DNA of 64,000 nucleotides from Desulfospira joergensenii DSM 10085 (GTDB lineage Bacteria > Desulfobacterota > Desulfobacteria > Desulfobacterales > Desulfobacteraceae): positions 930,001 to 994,000 of the forward strand of contig NZ_ATUG01000003.1 in the NCBI RefSeq assembly GCF_000420085.1, written 5' to 3'. Under the pieces are notes generated by a model. The model saw nothing but the letters and a program-made list of their open reading frames with translations, was not told where the DNA came from and searched no databases. Every line of letters begins with the position of its first letter. Positions within the stretch are counted from its first letter, which is position 1. The translations under genes and the position numbers were made by a program. This document shows, piece after piece, positions 33,543 through 43,569 of this stretch.

Positions 33543-36221
33543 ATGAAAGCCGACAATATCAGACAGGATATGCCCCTTAACGGCAAAGATCACACCCTCT
33601 ACAACCTTGGCCTGCTCAAAGAAAAAGAGGTGCCGGAAATCCTGTCGCTTCCGTTTGCCGCCAGGATTCTTCTGGAAAACCTGGTTCGAAACATGGATTC
33701 ATCGGGGATAAGCTGGGAGGATCTCTTATCTGCCTGTGAGTTTTACAGAACCAAATCCCAGAGCCAGATGCTGATTCCGTTTTTCCCGGGACGGGTCCTG
33801 ATGCAGGACTTTACCGGGGTTCCGGCTGTGGTTGATTTTGCCGCCATGCGGGATGCTGTTCACCATGCAGGCCTTGATCCCAAAAAAATCAATCCCCTGG
33901 TTCCCGTGGACCTGGTCATTGACCATTCCATCCAGGTAGATCATTTCAGAGAAAAAAACGCTTTTTTCCTGAACGCCCAGAAAGAGTACGAAAGAAACCG
34001 GGAGCGGTACAAACTTCTCAAATGGGCCCAGGAGAATTTTGACAACTTCAGGGTGGTCCCCCCTGAATCGGGCATCTGCCATCAGGTCAACCTGGAATAC
34101 CTGGCAACGGTGATCTCCACCCAAAAGACCCGGGATACCCTGTTTGCCTTTCCCGATACCCTGGTGGGAACCGACTCCCACACGACCATGATCAATTCCC
34201 TGGGCGTTCTGGGATGGGGCGTCGGGGGCATTGAGGCTGAAGCGGTCATGCTGGGACAGCCCTACTTCATGAACCTGCCGGAAATCATCGGGGTCAAATT
34301 TCTGGGAAAGCCCTCCAAACAGATCACATCCACGGATATCGCCCTCTATGTCACTGAAATCCTGCGCCGGGAGAATGTGGTTGAGAAAATCGTTGAATAC
34401 ACCGGACCCGGGCTTAAGAACCTGAGCCTTACCGACCGGGCCACCATTTCCAATATGGCGCCGGAATACGGGGCAACCGCAGGATTTTTTCCGGTTGACC
34501 AGCATACCCTGGACTTCCTGGTCAAAACCAATCGGAGCGATACCGCAAAAAGGGTGGAGGCCTATTGCAGGGCAACCGGATTCTTTAACACCCATGACCA
34601 GGATCTGATCTTCTCAAAAACCATCGAGGTGGACCTGTCTTCCATTGAAAGTTCCGTGGCCGGCCCCACCCGGCCCCAGGACCGGATCTCTTTGTCCGGG
34701 GTAAAAGAAAAAACCAGGTCCATCTACGATCTGGCCAATAGAAAAGAGATCCAGATTTCTCCCCCGAAAGAGGATCCCAATTTCAAGGAGACGGAAGGCA
34801 CCCCCGGCCTGACCAACGGAAGCGTAGTCATTGCCGCCATTACCTCCTGCACAAACACCTCCAATCCCTACACCATGATCGGGGCCGGCCTTACGGCGCA
34901 AAAGGCCTTTGAAAAGGGATTGTCCATCCCATGGTATGTAAAAACCTCCCTTTCCCCGGGTTCCCGGGTGGTCCTGGACTACCTCAAGGAAGCCGAACTC
35001 ATCGATTCCTTTGAAGCCCTGGGATTCAACAACACCGGGTTCGGGTGCATGACCTGCATCGGCAACTCCGGTCCCCTGGATCCCTATATCGAGGAATCCA
35101 TCCGCTCCAATGACCTGGATGTGATCTCAGTCCTGTCGGGAAACCGGAACTTTGAGGCCCGGATTCACCAGGCTGTGAAAGGCAATTTCCTCATGTCCCC
35201 CATTCTGGTGGTCATCTATGCCATTGCCGGCAGAATCGATATCGATTTTGAGACCGAACCCCTTGGAAATGACAAAGAGGGCCGGCCCGTGTTCATGAGG
35301 GACATCTGGCCCGGGGGAGAAGAGATCAACCGGTTTGTCGAAGCCCATGTTAAACAGTCCTTTTTCAAAAACCAATATGCCAATATCTTCAAAGGAGACA
35401 AGCTCTGGCAGGAGCTTGAAGTCTCCAAGAGCACAACATTCGACTTTGATCCGGATTCCACCTATATCCGGAATCCGCCCTTTTTCAAGGATTTTTCCCC
35501 GAATGTCTCGGATCCGGAAGATATCCATGCGGCAAGGGCCCTGCTGGTCCTGGGAGATTCGGTCACCACAGACCATATCTCCCCTGCCGGGGCCATCCCT
35601 GTCGAGGCTCCGGCAGGGAAATACCTTGTGGATGCCGGGGTTCTTCCCTTTGAATTCAACTCCTACGGTTCCCGGCGGGGGAATCACGAGGTCATGATGC
35701 GGGGAACCTTTGCCAATATCCGGATCAAAAACCTGCTGGTGGAGGAAACCGGGGGGGTCACCCTGAAATTTCCGGAAAAAAAGATTGCCCCTGTTTTTGA
35801 TGCGGCCGAGGAATACCAGAACCAGGAAACCCCTCTTCTGGTATTCGGGGGCAAAGAGTACGGCACGGGATCTTCCAGGGACTGGGCAGCCAAAGGCACC
35901 AGCCTCCTCGGCGTCAGAGCCGTCATCGCCGAGTCCTTTGAGCGGATCCACCGGTCTAATCTGGTGGGAATGGGGGTTCTTCCCCTGGTCTTCAGGGAAG
36001 GGGAATCCTTTGAATCCCTGGGCCTTGAGGGGGATGAAACCTTCACCATACAGGGCCTGGAGACGATTAAGCCCAACAGCCTGCTGACGATTTCAGCCCT
36101 CCGGGGGGAAGAGACCCGGGAGTTCAAGGCCATCGTAAAATTAAATACCGATATCGAAATCCAGTATATCCGGAACAAGGGAATTCTTCACTACGTGCTT
36201 CGGAATATGATCAATGAGTGA
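33543..36221 (+). CDS. acnA: Aconitate hydratase A
   Basis: Citrate-isocitrate isomerase of the citric-acid cycle, AcnA/IRP1 type, 892 aa. Seen: VDLVIDHSIQVD, GTDSHTTMINSLGVLGWGVG, the cluster cysteines in ITSCTNTSNPY (about 438) and FGCMTCIGNSGP (about 504), and the swivel domain with DHISPAG and YGTGSSRDWAAKG. GGGAG precedes the start. Such complete-oxidising sulfate reducers use the cycle for acetate or fatty-acid oxidation, which fits the adjacent fadD and malic enzyme genes (inference). Confidence 0.96.
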   Translation: MKADNIRQDMPLNGKDHTLYNLGLLKEKEVPEILSLPFAARILLENLVRNMDSSGISWEDLLSACEFYRTKSQSQMLIPFFPGRVLMQDFTGVPAVVDFAAMRDAVHHAGLDPKKINPLVPVDLVIDHSIQVDHFREKNAFFLNAQKEYERNRERYKLLKWAQENFDNFRVVPPESGICHQVNLEYLATVISTQKTRDTLFAFPDTLVGTDSHTTMINSLGVLGWGVGGIEAEAVMLGQPYFMNLPEIIGVKFLGKPSKQITSTDIALYVTEILRRENVVEKIVEYTGPGLKNLSLTDRATISNMAPEYGATAGFFPVDQHTLDFLVKTNRSDTAKRVEAYCRATGFFNTHDQDLIFSKTIEVDLSSIESSVAGPTRPQDRISLSGVKEKTRSIYDLANRKEIQISPPKEDPNFKETEGTPGLTNGSVVIAAITSCTNTSNPYTMIGAGLTAQKAFEKGLSIPWYVKTSLSPGSRVVLDYLKEAELIDSFEALGFNNTGFGCMTCIGNSGPLDPYIEESIRSNDLDVISVLSGNRNFEARIHQAVKGNFLMSPILVVIYAIAGRIDIDFETEPLGNDKEGRPVFMRDIWPGGEEINRFVEAHVKQSFFKNQYANIFKGDKLWQELEVSKSTTFDFDPDSTYIRNPPFFKDFSPNVSDPEDIHAARALLVLGDSVTTDHISPAGAIPVEAPAGKYLVDAGVLPFEFNSYGSRRGNHEVMMRGTFANIRIKNLLVEETGGVTLKFPEKKIAPVFDAAEEYQNQETPLLVFGGKEYGTGSSRDWAAKGTSLLGVRAVIAESFERIHRSNLVGMGVLPLVFREGESFESLGLEGDETFTIQGLETIKPNSLLTISALRGEETREFKAIVKLNTDIEIQYIRNKGILHYVLRNMINE

Positions 36222-36359
36222 TCAAAATTGTAAGAAATTTCCCTACACTACAATCAGAAATCCTTGAATTGAAGATCCGGAATCATCTTGATACTCTTAC
36301 CGGGATATAGTATAGGTCAGGCTTTTTAAATGGTTACTAGATAAGGACGTATGTAAATC

Positions 36360-38084
36360 ATGGAAATCAATCATTACGAGTTCGAATATGGTCAGTACGG
36401 CGAGACCACGGGTGTGACCATCAATCTGCGGGGATTTGACATCCTGCGGTACAACAACATCAGCAAAGGCACGGCCTTTACCATTGATGAAAGGCTCCGG
36501 CTGAAGCTGAGCGGTTTTCTGCCCCCAAGGGTAAAAACCCTTGCAGAGCAGATAAAACCCAGCCTGGACATCGTTGAAAAAAAAGAATCAGATATTGAGC
36601 GCTACATCTATATCCGCAGTCTCTATGACCGGAACGTGGTTCTGGCCCATGCCGTGATTGCCAGTGATATCATCAGGTTTCTGCCCATCATCTACACCCC
36701 CACCGTGGGCCTGGCCTGCCAGCAGTACTCGGCCCAGTTCAGACGGGCCAACGGGATTCATTTCTTCCCGGGAAATATCGACCATGCCGAAACCATTTTG
36801 AGAAATTATGTAGACCAGGACATCCGGGTGGCCGTGGTCACGGACAACCAGGGGATCCTGGGCATCGGCGATCAGGGGGCCGGGGGCATCCCCATCTGCC
36901 TGGGCAAACTCATGCTCTATACCCAGGGTGCGGGTATAGCGCCCTGGCATTGCCTGCCCATCTCCCTGGATGTGGGAACGGACAACGAAGAGCTGCTCAA
37001 GGATCCCGACTACCTGGGCTGGCGGGAGAAACGGATCCGGGGTGAAGAGTACTCCGCGTTCATTGAAAAATTCGTAAAAGCTTTCAAAACCGTATTTCCC
37101 AAGGCCCTGTGCCAGTGGGAAGACTTTTCAAAGCAGACTGCTGTTTCGGTCAGGGATAAATACGTAAAAGAGGTGATCTCCTTTAACGATGACATCCAGG
37201 GAACCGGTTCCATTGCCCTGACCGGGATCATCGCCGCCATGAAGGTCAAAAAAGAAAAAATGACGGATCAGGTATACCTGGTCCACGGGGCCGGTGCCGG
37301 CGGTGTGGGAATCGCCGAGCAGATTCTGGTTGAGCTCATGGAACAGGGACTGGGAGAAGAGGAGGCCATCTCCAGAATCTTCACCCTGGATTCCAGGGGA
37401 GTGGTTACCTCGGACCGGGATCTGGAGCCCTATAAAACCAAGTTTGCCAAGGATCCCGGCAAACTGGTCTGGCTCAAGACCCCTGAAGACAACACCCTGC
37501 ACAATGTGGTTAAAAATGAAAAGGTCACCGTTCTCATCGGCACCTCGGGTCAGCCAGGCTGTTTTACACGGGAAATCGTCGATGCCGTGGGACAGAATAC
37601 GGACCGGCCTGTGATTCTGCCCCTGAGCAACCCCACCACCAAGACCGAGGCTCTCCCTGAGGACCTGTACGAATGGACCGACGGAAAAGCCCTGGTGGCC
37701 ACCGGTTCCCCCTTTGATCCCGTCACCCATAAGGGCAAATCCTTCCGCATCGGACAGATGAACAACGCCTTTGTGTTCCCGGGTGTGGGACTTGGGATCG
37801 TTGCCTCCGGCGCCACGGAAGTTCTGCCGGTTTTCTTTTCTGCTGCCGCCCATGCCGTTGCCGGTTTTATCAGTGACCAGGATATTTCCAACGGAATTCT
37901 CTGTCCTCCCCTTGACCATCTCAGGGAAGTCTCCATTGAAGTTGCCAAGCGCGTGGGAGCGGAAGCCATCAAAGCCGGGGTCACCCCTGATGACTGCGCC
38001 TTTTCCACCTTTAAACACAACAACGATCCGGCCAGGCTGAATACCCTCATTGAAAAGATGGCCTGGAACCCTGAATATCTTTAA
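36360..38084 (+). CDS. maeA: NAD-dependent malic enzyme
   Basis: Oxidative decarboxylation of malate to pyruvate. 574 aa, the large SfcA/MaeA form. Seen: IYTPTVGLACQQYSAQFRRA with the catalytic Tyr (about residue 105), TDNQGILGIGDQGAGGIPIC, FNDDIQGTGSIALTGIIAAM, the NAD fold HGAGAGGVGIAEQIL (about 306) and LSNPTTKTEALPEDLYEW. Cofactor choice is from family only. A strong terminator follows. The pyruvate produced may feed the same oxidative route as the upstream aconitase. Confidence 0.93.
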   Translation: MEINHYEFEYGQYGETTGVTINLRGFDILRYNNISKGTAFTIDERLRLKLSGFLPPRVKTLAEQIKPSLDIVEKKESDIERYIYIRSLYDRNVVLAHAVIASDIIRFLPIIYTPTVGLACQQYSAQFRRANGIHFFPGNIDHAETILRNYVDQDIRVAVVTDNQGILGIGDQGAGGIPICLGKLMLYTQGAGIAPWHCLPISLDVGTDNEELLKDPDYLGWREKRIRGEEYSAFIEKFVKAFKTVFPKALCQWEDFSKQTAVSVRDKYVKEVISFNDDIQGTGSIALTGIIAAMKVKKEKMTDQVYLVHGAGAGGVGIAEQILVELMEQGLGEEEAISRIFTLDSRGVVTSDRDLEPYKTKFAKDPGKLVWLKTPEDNTLHNVVKNEKVTVLIGTSGQPGCFTREIVDAVGQNTDRPVILPLSNPTTKTEALPEDLYEWTDGKALVATGSPFDPVTHKGKSFRIGQMNNAFVFPGVGLGIVASGATEVLPVFFSAAAHAVAGFISDQDISNGILCPPLDHLREVSIEVAKRVGAEAIKAGVTPDDCAFSTFKHNNDPARLNTLIEKMAWNPEYL

Positions 38085-38108
38085 GAACAGGCTTTAATCA
38101 GACCCTGC

Positions 38109-38143
38109 ATCAGCCGTTTGCCCCTTCGGGGCAAACGGCTGAT
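38109..38143 (+). terminator. Rho-independent terminator after malic enzyme
   Basis: A 16-base stem (ATCAGCCGTTTGCCCC and its complement, separated by a TTC-type tight loop) ending in TTTCATTT, 24 bases after the stop. Confidence 0.85.
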
Positions 38144-38191
38144 TTCATTTACGGCTCTTGATTTTAGGCCCGTTTCCCGGTATAGACTGCC

Positions 38192-39949
38192 ATGATGCAT
38201 GGATGGACCGGAAAAATTCTTCACATTGATCTTGGAACCAGGCACTTCCATGTGGAGGAACCCTGCCCTGAATTTTACACCAAATACATGGGCGGTAGAG
38301 GAATGGGGGGATTTTACCTTCGCCAGTGCGCCGGCCTGGACTGGGATCACCCCGGCATGGTGATCAGTCTTTTTACCGGTCCCTTAACCGCCACCCTCTC
38401 CCCCACCTCCGGACGAATCCATCTCATGTCCAAATCCCCCCTGACCGGCCTTGTGGGAGACAGTTCTTTGGGCGGTCGACTTGCCTTTCAGCTCAAACGG
38501 GCCGGATGGGACGGACTGGTCATCAAAGGCAAAAGTCCGGTTCCCGTGGGCATTCAAATTGAAGACCAGGAGGTTGAGATCATCCCGGCCCATGAACTCT
38601 GGGGTCTTGAAACCCACAGGGTTCATGAAAAAATCTGTCCCGGGAAAGCCTCCCTGGCCTGTATCGGGCCGGCCGGAGAAAACGGGGTCAGGTTTGCCTC
38701 GGTTACGGCCGACCGCCACCACTCCGCCGGCAGAACCGGCCTGGGCCTCAGCCTTGGGACAAAGAAATTAAAGTATATCCTGGTCCGGGGAACCGGCCGG
38801 ACAAGGGTCAAGGATTCCGGCATGCTAAAACAGGCCCGGGAGGAGATCCTCAGACTGACGGCTGCCTCCCCGGCCCTCATGGGACAATTCGGATTTACCT
38901 GCCTGGGCACCGGAGCAGTATACGATCTCATGGACAACCGGAGAATGATGCCCACGGACAATTTCAGAAAGACCGTATTTGACCATGCTCCCAAGCTAAA
39001 CGCCGCTGCCTATGCAAAGGCCTATTCCCCGAAAAAACACGGATGCTTTGGCTGCCATATCCTGTGCAAGAAAATCGGGAAAAAAGGACGTCAGGACATT
39101 ACCATGCCTGAATTTGAAACCATGTCCCATTTTACGGCCCTGATCGGGTGCCAGGACAAGGATCTGGTGGTCCAGGCCAATGAACGGTGCAGCCGCCTGG
39201 GCCTGGATACCATTTCAACGGCCTCGGTTCTGGCCTGCCGGAGGGAAATCACAGGGCAGGATTATACAAAAGAGCTTATTTTGTCCCTGATCGAGGAGTT
39301 GGGCCACGGCCGGGGAGAGGGAAGGCTTCTTGGCCGGGGAGCGACCGCGTATGCAGGGGCCATGGGAAATCCAGACGCAGCCATGGCGGTCAAGTCCCTG
39401 GATCTGCCGGCCTATGATCCCAGGGGCGCCTACGGCATGGCCCTGGGCTATGCCCTGTCCACACGGGGGGGCTGCCATCTCAGGGCCTACCCCATCAGCC
39501 ATGAAATCCTGAGAAAACCGGTGGCCACGGACCGGTTTAGTTTCAGCGGCAAGGCAAGGATCATTAAAATCGCCGAAGATCTGAACGCAGCCGTGGACTC
39601 TTTAATCGCATGTAAGTTCATCTTTTTTGCCGCCGGACTTGAAGAGTACGCCAAAGCCTTTACAGCGGTCACCGGACTTGACACCTCGGCCCAGGATCTT
39701 CTGAAAACCGGAGAGCGCATCTATTACAACGAAAGAATCATCAACACCATGAACGGATTTGATGCCAAAGAAGATATGCTTCCTCCCCGATTTTTCAGTG
39801 AACCCGGATCCGGAAGCACCCATCTTCCCATCCCTCCCATCTCCAGGGCCGACTTTCTTAAGGCCAGGGGGAAATATTATGAGATACGAGGGCTTACCCC
39901 TGACGGCCTCCCCATGGAAGCCAAGGCCAGACAGCTGGGACTGACATGA
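38192..39949 (+). CDS. aor: Tungsten-containing aldehyde:ferredoxin oxidoreductase
   Basis: Oxidises aldehydes to acids (or the reverse) with ferredoxin. 585 aa. Seen: N-terminal LHIDLGTRHFHVEEPCPEFY and YMGGRGMGGFYL, pterin-binding GRIHLMSKSPLTG and ADRHHSAGRTGLGLSLGTKK, and the 4Fe-4S ligands C-x2-C-x3-C (CFGCHILC, about 286) with the fourth Cys at about 472 (LIACKFIFFA). ATG 38192 or 38195 may start it; no clear ribosome site. The last bases overlap the next gene as ATGA. The product pairs with a class II aldolase-like protein of unknown role. Confidence 0.93.
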   Translation: MMHGWTGKILHIDLGTRHFHVEEPCPEFYTKYMGGRGMGGFYLRQCAGLDWDHPGMVISLFTGPLTATLSPTSGRIHLMSKSPLTGLVGDSSLGGRLAFQLKRAGWDGLVIKGKSPVPVGIQIEDQEVEIIPAHELWGLETHRVHEKICPGKASLACIGPAGENGVRFASVTADRHHSAGRTGLGLSLGTKKLKYILVRGTGRTRVKDSGMLKQAREEILRLTAASPALMGQFGFTCLGTGAVYDLMDNRRMMPTDNFRKTVFDHAPKLNAAAYAKAYSPKKHGCFGCHILCKKIGKKGRQDITMPEFETMSHFTALIGCQDKDLVVQANERCSRLGLDTISTASVLACRREITGQDYTKELILSLIEELGHGRGEGRLLGRGATAYAGAMGNPDAAMAVKSLDLPAYDPRGAYGMALGYALSTRGGCHLRAYPISHEILRKPVATDRFSFSGKARIIKIAEDLNAAVDSLIACKFIFFAAGLEEYAKAFTAVTGLDTSAQDLLKTGERIYYNERIINTMNGFDAKEDMLPPRFFSEPGSGSTHLPIPPISRADFLKARGKYYEIRGLTPDGLPMEAKARQLGLT

Positions 39950-41184
39950 AAAAACTCGTAAAAAAATACGAACAGAAACTCTGCGATGCCGGACTGGCGA
40001 ACTTCCACGGATCTTTTCGCCCCATCTTGGGCGGACTGGACAATGTCCTGGTTTGGAACCGGGAAGCAGAGGAGATTCCCCTGCTTGAGCCGATATTTAA
40101 AAAAATAGCCATCAATTCCCTGGTCTGCCTCTTTCCCGCTCCTCCCTACGACCGGATCATCCATTTCCTCGCCCGCCGGGCATTGGAAGGCGACGGAGTG
40201 ATCCGGCCCAGGGACTGCGAGACACGGACCTTTCTCCACGATCTGCCTGTGATTGAAAGGATATCCCCTGAATTGGCCGCCCAAAGCCTGAAAAAACGAA
40301 AAGTGGTCATCGCTGTTTCAGGGGATTCAAAACAGGGATTTACGCCGCCCGCCGTTATCGCCCAGGGAACGGTCAGTCCGGAACAGGGATTTGTTTCTGT
40401 CAGTTCGGTCTGTTTTGCCTGTTTTGTTAAATTTTTCACGGATTATCTTGAAGCATTGCAGACCCGGACCCTGTCCAAGGAAATGGAGGAATTGTTTGAG
40501 TCTCTGGCACCGGGACTGGATACTGAACCTCCCCCTGTCCCGCACCTGATAAAGGGACCTTTTTCAGATCCGGACCAAGTCTATTCCGCCATGACCCAGG
40601 CCGGACAGGAACTGGTCTCCTACGGACTGGTGGATTCCTATTTCGGCAATATCTCCTATTGCCTGGACCGGGTTCTTTTCATCAGCCAGACCGGCAGTTC
40701 CCTGGACGAACTTACAGGATGTATTGATCCGGTTCCCCTGGACGGATCGTCCAGTGCAGGTCTGACAGCCTCCAGCGAATTGACCGCCCACATGGAGACC
40801 CTTCTGAGGACCGGCGCCCGTGCCGTTCTCCACGGCCATCCTAAATTTTCAGTGATCATGTCCATGGACTGTGATCCCGAAAAAAAGGCCAAGTGCCCGG
40901 ACAGGAAAAGATGCCATATCCAGTGTCCGGAAAAAAGATTTATCCGGTCCATACCGGTGGTTCCCGGAGAAGTGGGCACCGGTCCCACAGGACTGTGCAA
41001 TACACTGCCCCGTGCTTTTGAAGCCTCTGATAATGTAATTGTATACGGTCACGGAATCTTCAGCCTGGGAAGACAGGACTTTATCCAGGCCTTTTCAAAT
41101 CTGCTGCAGGTGGAAACCCTTTGCAGGGAACTTTACTTTAAAAAAATTGAGACCCTGAAAAAGGGTCTCAAACATTGGCATTAA
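39946..41184 (+). CDS. Class II aldolase/adducin-domain protein with extra N-terminal domain
   Basis: 412 aa. Residues about 200-405 form a class II aldolase/adducin fold: LVSYGLVDSYFGNISYCLDR, TGSSLDELTG, the metal-binding AVLHGHPKFSVIM and the second His in VIVYGHGIFSLGR. An insert with four Cys (CDPEKKAKCPDRKRCHIQC) suggests a bound metal. The first 190 residues are an unrecognised domain. Translationally coupled to AOR, so it may make or use the aldehyde; class II aldolases split phosphorylated sugars to aldehydes. The catalytic role is inference. Its 3' end overlaps convergent flaG by 17 bases. Confidence 0.78.
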   Translation: MKKLVKKYEQKLCDAGLANFHGSFRPILGGLDNVLVWNREAEEIPLLEPIFKKIAINSLVCLFPAPPYDRIIHFLARRALEGDGVIRPRDCETRTFLHDLPVIERISPELAAQSLKKRKVVIAVSGDSKQGFTPPAVIAQGTVSPEQGFVSVSSVCFACFVKFFTDYLEALQTRTLSKEMEELFESLAPGLDTEPPPVPHLIKGPFSDPDQVYSAMTQAGQELVSYGLVDSYFGNISYCLDRVLFISQTGSSLDELTGCIDPVPLDGSSSAGLTASSELTAHMETLLRTGARAVLHGHPKFSVIMSMDCDPEKKAKCPDRKRCHIQCPEKRFIRSIPVVPGEVGTGPTGLCNTLPRAFEASDNVIVYGHGIFSLGRQDFIQAFSNLLQVETLCRELYFKKIETLKKGLKHWH

Positions 41185-41527
41185 GCAGAAAACCGGCCAG
41201 ATCCCTCATCTTATCCTGGAGCTCAAGCATCTCATCCGAAGGAAACTGCCGGATCAACTGGTTGGTCTCCTTATCCAGCACCCGGACAATGATCTCATTG
41301 TTTTCCTCATGGACAGAAAAATTGAGTTTTGTCTGAATGGTCTGGGACAGATCCTGAAATGAATCCAGGATTTCGGTCACATCCCGGGTGGTCAGGCTAT
41401 TGGCCTCCTGGGACGACTGATTTGCTATTTCCGCCTCCTTGACCTGACTGACCTGTGACACTCTTTCAAAATTTTGAACCACTTCCATGGTATCCCGGCC
41501 GTTTATCTTTGTTTCTGCAATTGTCAT
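41168..41527 (-). CDS. flaG: FlaG-family flagellar protein
   Basis: 119 aa. The C-terminal half has the FlaG pattern: LNFSVHEENNEIIVRVLDKE, then NQLIRQFPSDEMLELQDKM. The N-terminal half is low-complexity and polar (SSQEANSLTTRDVTEILDSF). FlaG proteins are linked to filament length and lie beside flagellin genes, but no flagellin is visible here. It overlaps the 3' end of the AOR operon. Confidence 0.85.
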   Translation of the reverse strand: MTIAETKINGRDTMEVVQNFERVSQVSQVKEAEIANQSSQEANSLTTRDVTEILDSFQDLSQTIQTKLNFSVHEENNEIIVRVLDKETNQLIRQFPSDEMLELQDKMRDLAGFLLNANV

Positions 41528-41928
41528 TGTCTTCTCACCTGTTTAGATTCGAATCGATTTGCTCCATCCATGGTGCCGGATTCGACGAAATCGCGAACCA
41601 GCATCTTTTTAATTAAATCTATGTTTCTTTAAACTATATTTCGGTTTCCCCAAGAAATTCTTGAGATAAAAATATTCACAGGATTATTTTTCCCAACAAA
41701 CCATGGTTGCAAAAACGCCACCTAACTCGATTTTTTTTATCCTTTGCCGGTATGGACATTGAGATTCCGGACAGATATAAAAAAGAAAAATTATTATAAT
41801 TATTTGAAAATAAAACTAATATGGAGAAATCGAAGATAAAGAACCTGCCCTGGGTCAAAGCTGAACCTACCATTGCATTTTTGCAAATTCTCTGATAATA
41901 ATTTCTTTAATATTCAGATAACCCATGG
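41528..41928. other. Intergenic region between flaG and a sigma-54 activator
   Basis: AT-rich divergent region of about 400 bp. A perfect palindrome GATTCGAATC (41546-41555) lies just upstream of flaG. I see no gene, no clear sigma-28 site for flaG and only poor promoter-like matches for the activator. Confidence 0.5.
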
Positions 41929-43287
41929 ATGAAATACAAGATGCTTGATAAAAATAAGATATTCGGCCCCCTGACCCAGGACACCACCAAGGTGATTCTG
42001 GACTCCATCTCAGACGGAGTCTTTACCATTGACTACAACTGGGAGATCACCTCGTTCAACCGTGCGGCCGAGGAGATAACCGGCATTCCCAAAGAGGAGG
42101 CCCTGGGACGTCACTGCTGGGAGGTGTTCAGATCCAATATGTGCGAGGAGGACTGCGCCCTTAAAAAAACCATGGAAGAGGGCAAACCCTTCATCTCCAG
42201 TTCGGCCTATATCATTAACAGCGATAAAAAAAAAATCCCCATCACCGCATCCACCTCTCTTCTGATCGACGATAAAAACGATGTGATCGGCGGAGTTGAA
42301 ATCTTCCGGGATCATTCCCTGGTGGAGGAGCTGCGCAAAGAATTGACCAGCAGTTTCAAGGCCGGAGATATTGTCAGCAACTCCAGGGGAATGAAAAAAA
42401 TCTTCAAGATCCTGCCCCAGGTTTCCGAAAGCGACTCCTCGGTCCTGATTGAAGGCGAAACCGGTACGGGAAAAGAACTGCTTGCCACGGCCATCCACAA
42501 CATGAGTCCCCGGAAAGACAAGCCCTTTATTGCCATCAACTGCGGAGCCCTGCCCGACACCCTGCTGGAATCCGAACTCTTCGGCTATAAAAAAGGGGCC
42601 TTTACCAATGCCGTAAAGGACAAGCCCGGACAATTTGCCCTGGCCCACGGGGGTACTGTTTTTCTGGATGAAATCGGGGATACCAGCCCGGCCTTCCAGG
42701 TCAGCCTGCTCAGGGTGCTTCAGGAACATGAATTCACCCCCCTGGGAGGGCTTGTCAAGGAAAAAACAGACGTCAGAATCATTGCCGCCACCAATAAAAA
42801 CCTGACGGAACTGGTTGAAACAAAACAATTCCGCCAGGACCTCTACTATAGGATCAACGTGATTCGTCTTCCCCTGCCTCCCCTGCGCCGGAGAATGGAG
42901 GATATCCCCCTGCTGGTCCAGAAATTCATCTCAAAAATGAACCTGCGCCAGGGCAAATCCATCCATGGCATTGACCAGAGAGTTCTTGCCGCTTTCATGG
43001 CCCATGATTTTCCCGGCAATATCCGGGAGCTGGAAAATATTATCGAACATGCGTTTGTTCTCTGTTCCAAAGGCATGATCCGCCTGGAACATCTGCCCGG
43101 GTTTATCTCCCAGCAGTCCATGTCTCTCCAGGAACAGACCGACGACCCTGTAAAATCCGCACAGATTAAATTGATTTCAGATGCCCTGGCCCGGAACAGC
43201 TATAATAAAAACGCAGCAGCAAAAGACCTGGGGATCCATAAAAGCACCCTTTTCAGACGGATAAAAAAACTGGGCATCACATTGTAA
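41929..43287 (+). CDS. Sigma-54-dependent transcriptional activator with PAS domain
   Basis: 452 aa. PAS domain at about 18-135 (SDGVFTIDYNWEITSFNRAA) with cysteines at CWEVFRSNMCEEDC that could carry a redox group. AAA+ domain at about 150-390: Walker A GETGTGKELL, GAFTNA loop for sigma-54 contact (ESELFGYKKGAFTNA), Walker B GGTVFLDEIGD. The C-terminal Fis-type HTH ends KNAAAKDLGIHKSTLFRRIK. No receiver domain, so it senses directly. A sigma-54 promoter lies 164 bases downstream, before the NifX-like gene, making that its likely target. Confidence 0.92.
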   Translation: MKYKMLDKNKIFGPLTQDTTKVILDSISDGVFTIDYNWEITSFNRAAEEITGIPKEEALGRHCWEVFRSNMCEEDCALKKTMEEGKPFISSSAYIINSDKKKIPITASTSLLIDDKNDVIGGVEIFRDHSLVEELRKELTSSFKAGDIVSNSRGMKKIFKILPQVSESDSSVLIEGETGTGKELLATAIHNMSPRKDKPFIAINCGALPDTLLESELFGYKKGAFTNAVKDKPGQFALAHGGTVFLDEIGDTSPAFQVSLLRVLQEHEFTPLGGLVKEKTDVRIIAATNKNLTELVETKQFRQDLYYRINVIRLPLPPLRRRMEDIPLLVQKFISKMNLRQGKSIHGIDQRVLAAFMAHDFPGNIRELENIIEHAFVLCSKGMIRLEHLPGFISQQSMSLQEQTDDPVKSAQIKLISDALARNSYNKNAAAKDLGIHKSTLFRRIKKLGITL

Positions 43288-43450
43288 GGCCCCAATTCAG
43301 TAAGGCCAAAATCGCTACCCATGAAGGATAACCGGTCTTAGATCTGCGACCCTGTATATTGCCGCAACCATCTCTTTTTTCAGAGTTATTATATTTTAAC
43401 TTATTGTTTTTAAAAAACTTTTTTACGACTATTTTTTAAAAACAAAGTCC

Positions 43451-43465
43451 GGCACATGGTTTGCA
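43451..43465 (+). promoter_or_regulatory. Sigma-54 (-24/-12) promoter
   Basis: GGCAC-ATGGT-TTGCA matches the consensus TGGCAC-N5-TTGCA with the essential GG and GC at correct spacing. It is 105 bases upstream of the NifX-like gene and follows an activator gene for this sigma factor. Confidence 0.75.
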
Positions 43466-43569
43466 AATATTACCAGTATAAACTGCCGGCCTTGATTCAA
43501 GGTTCTGAACCATGAAGATGAATCAGGACCGTCTTTATCTCTAACTCTTCAAAAGAGAGGAAAATTTTT

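Noticed and set aside
41676-41873. 65-aa minus-strand frame between flaG and the activator
   Set aside because: AT-rich, hydrophobic by composition, no start signal.
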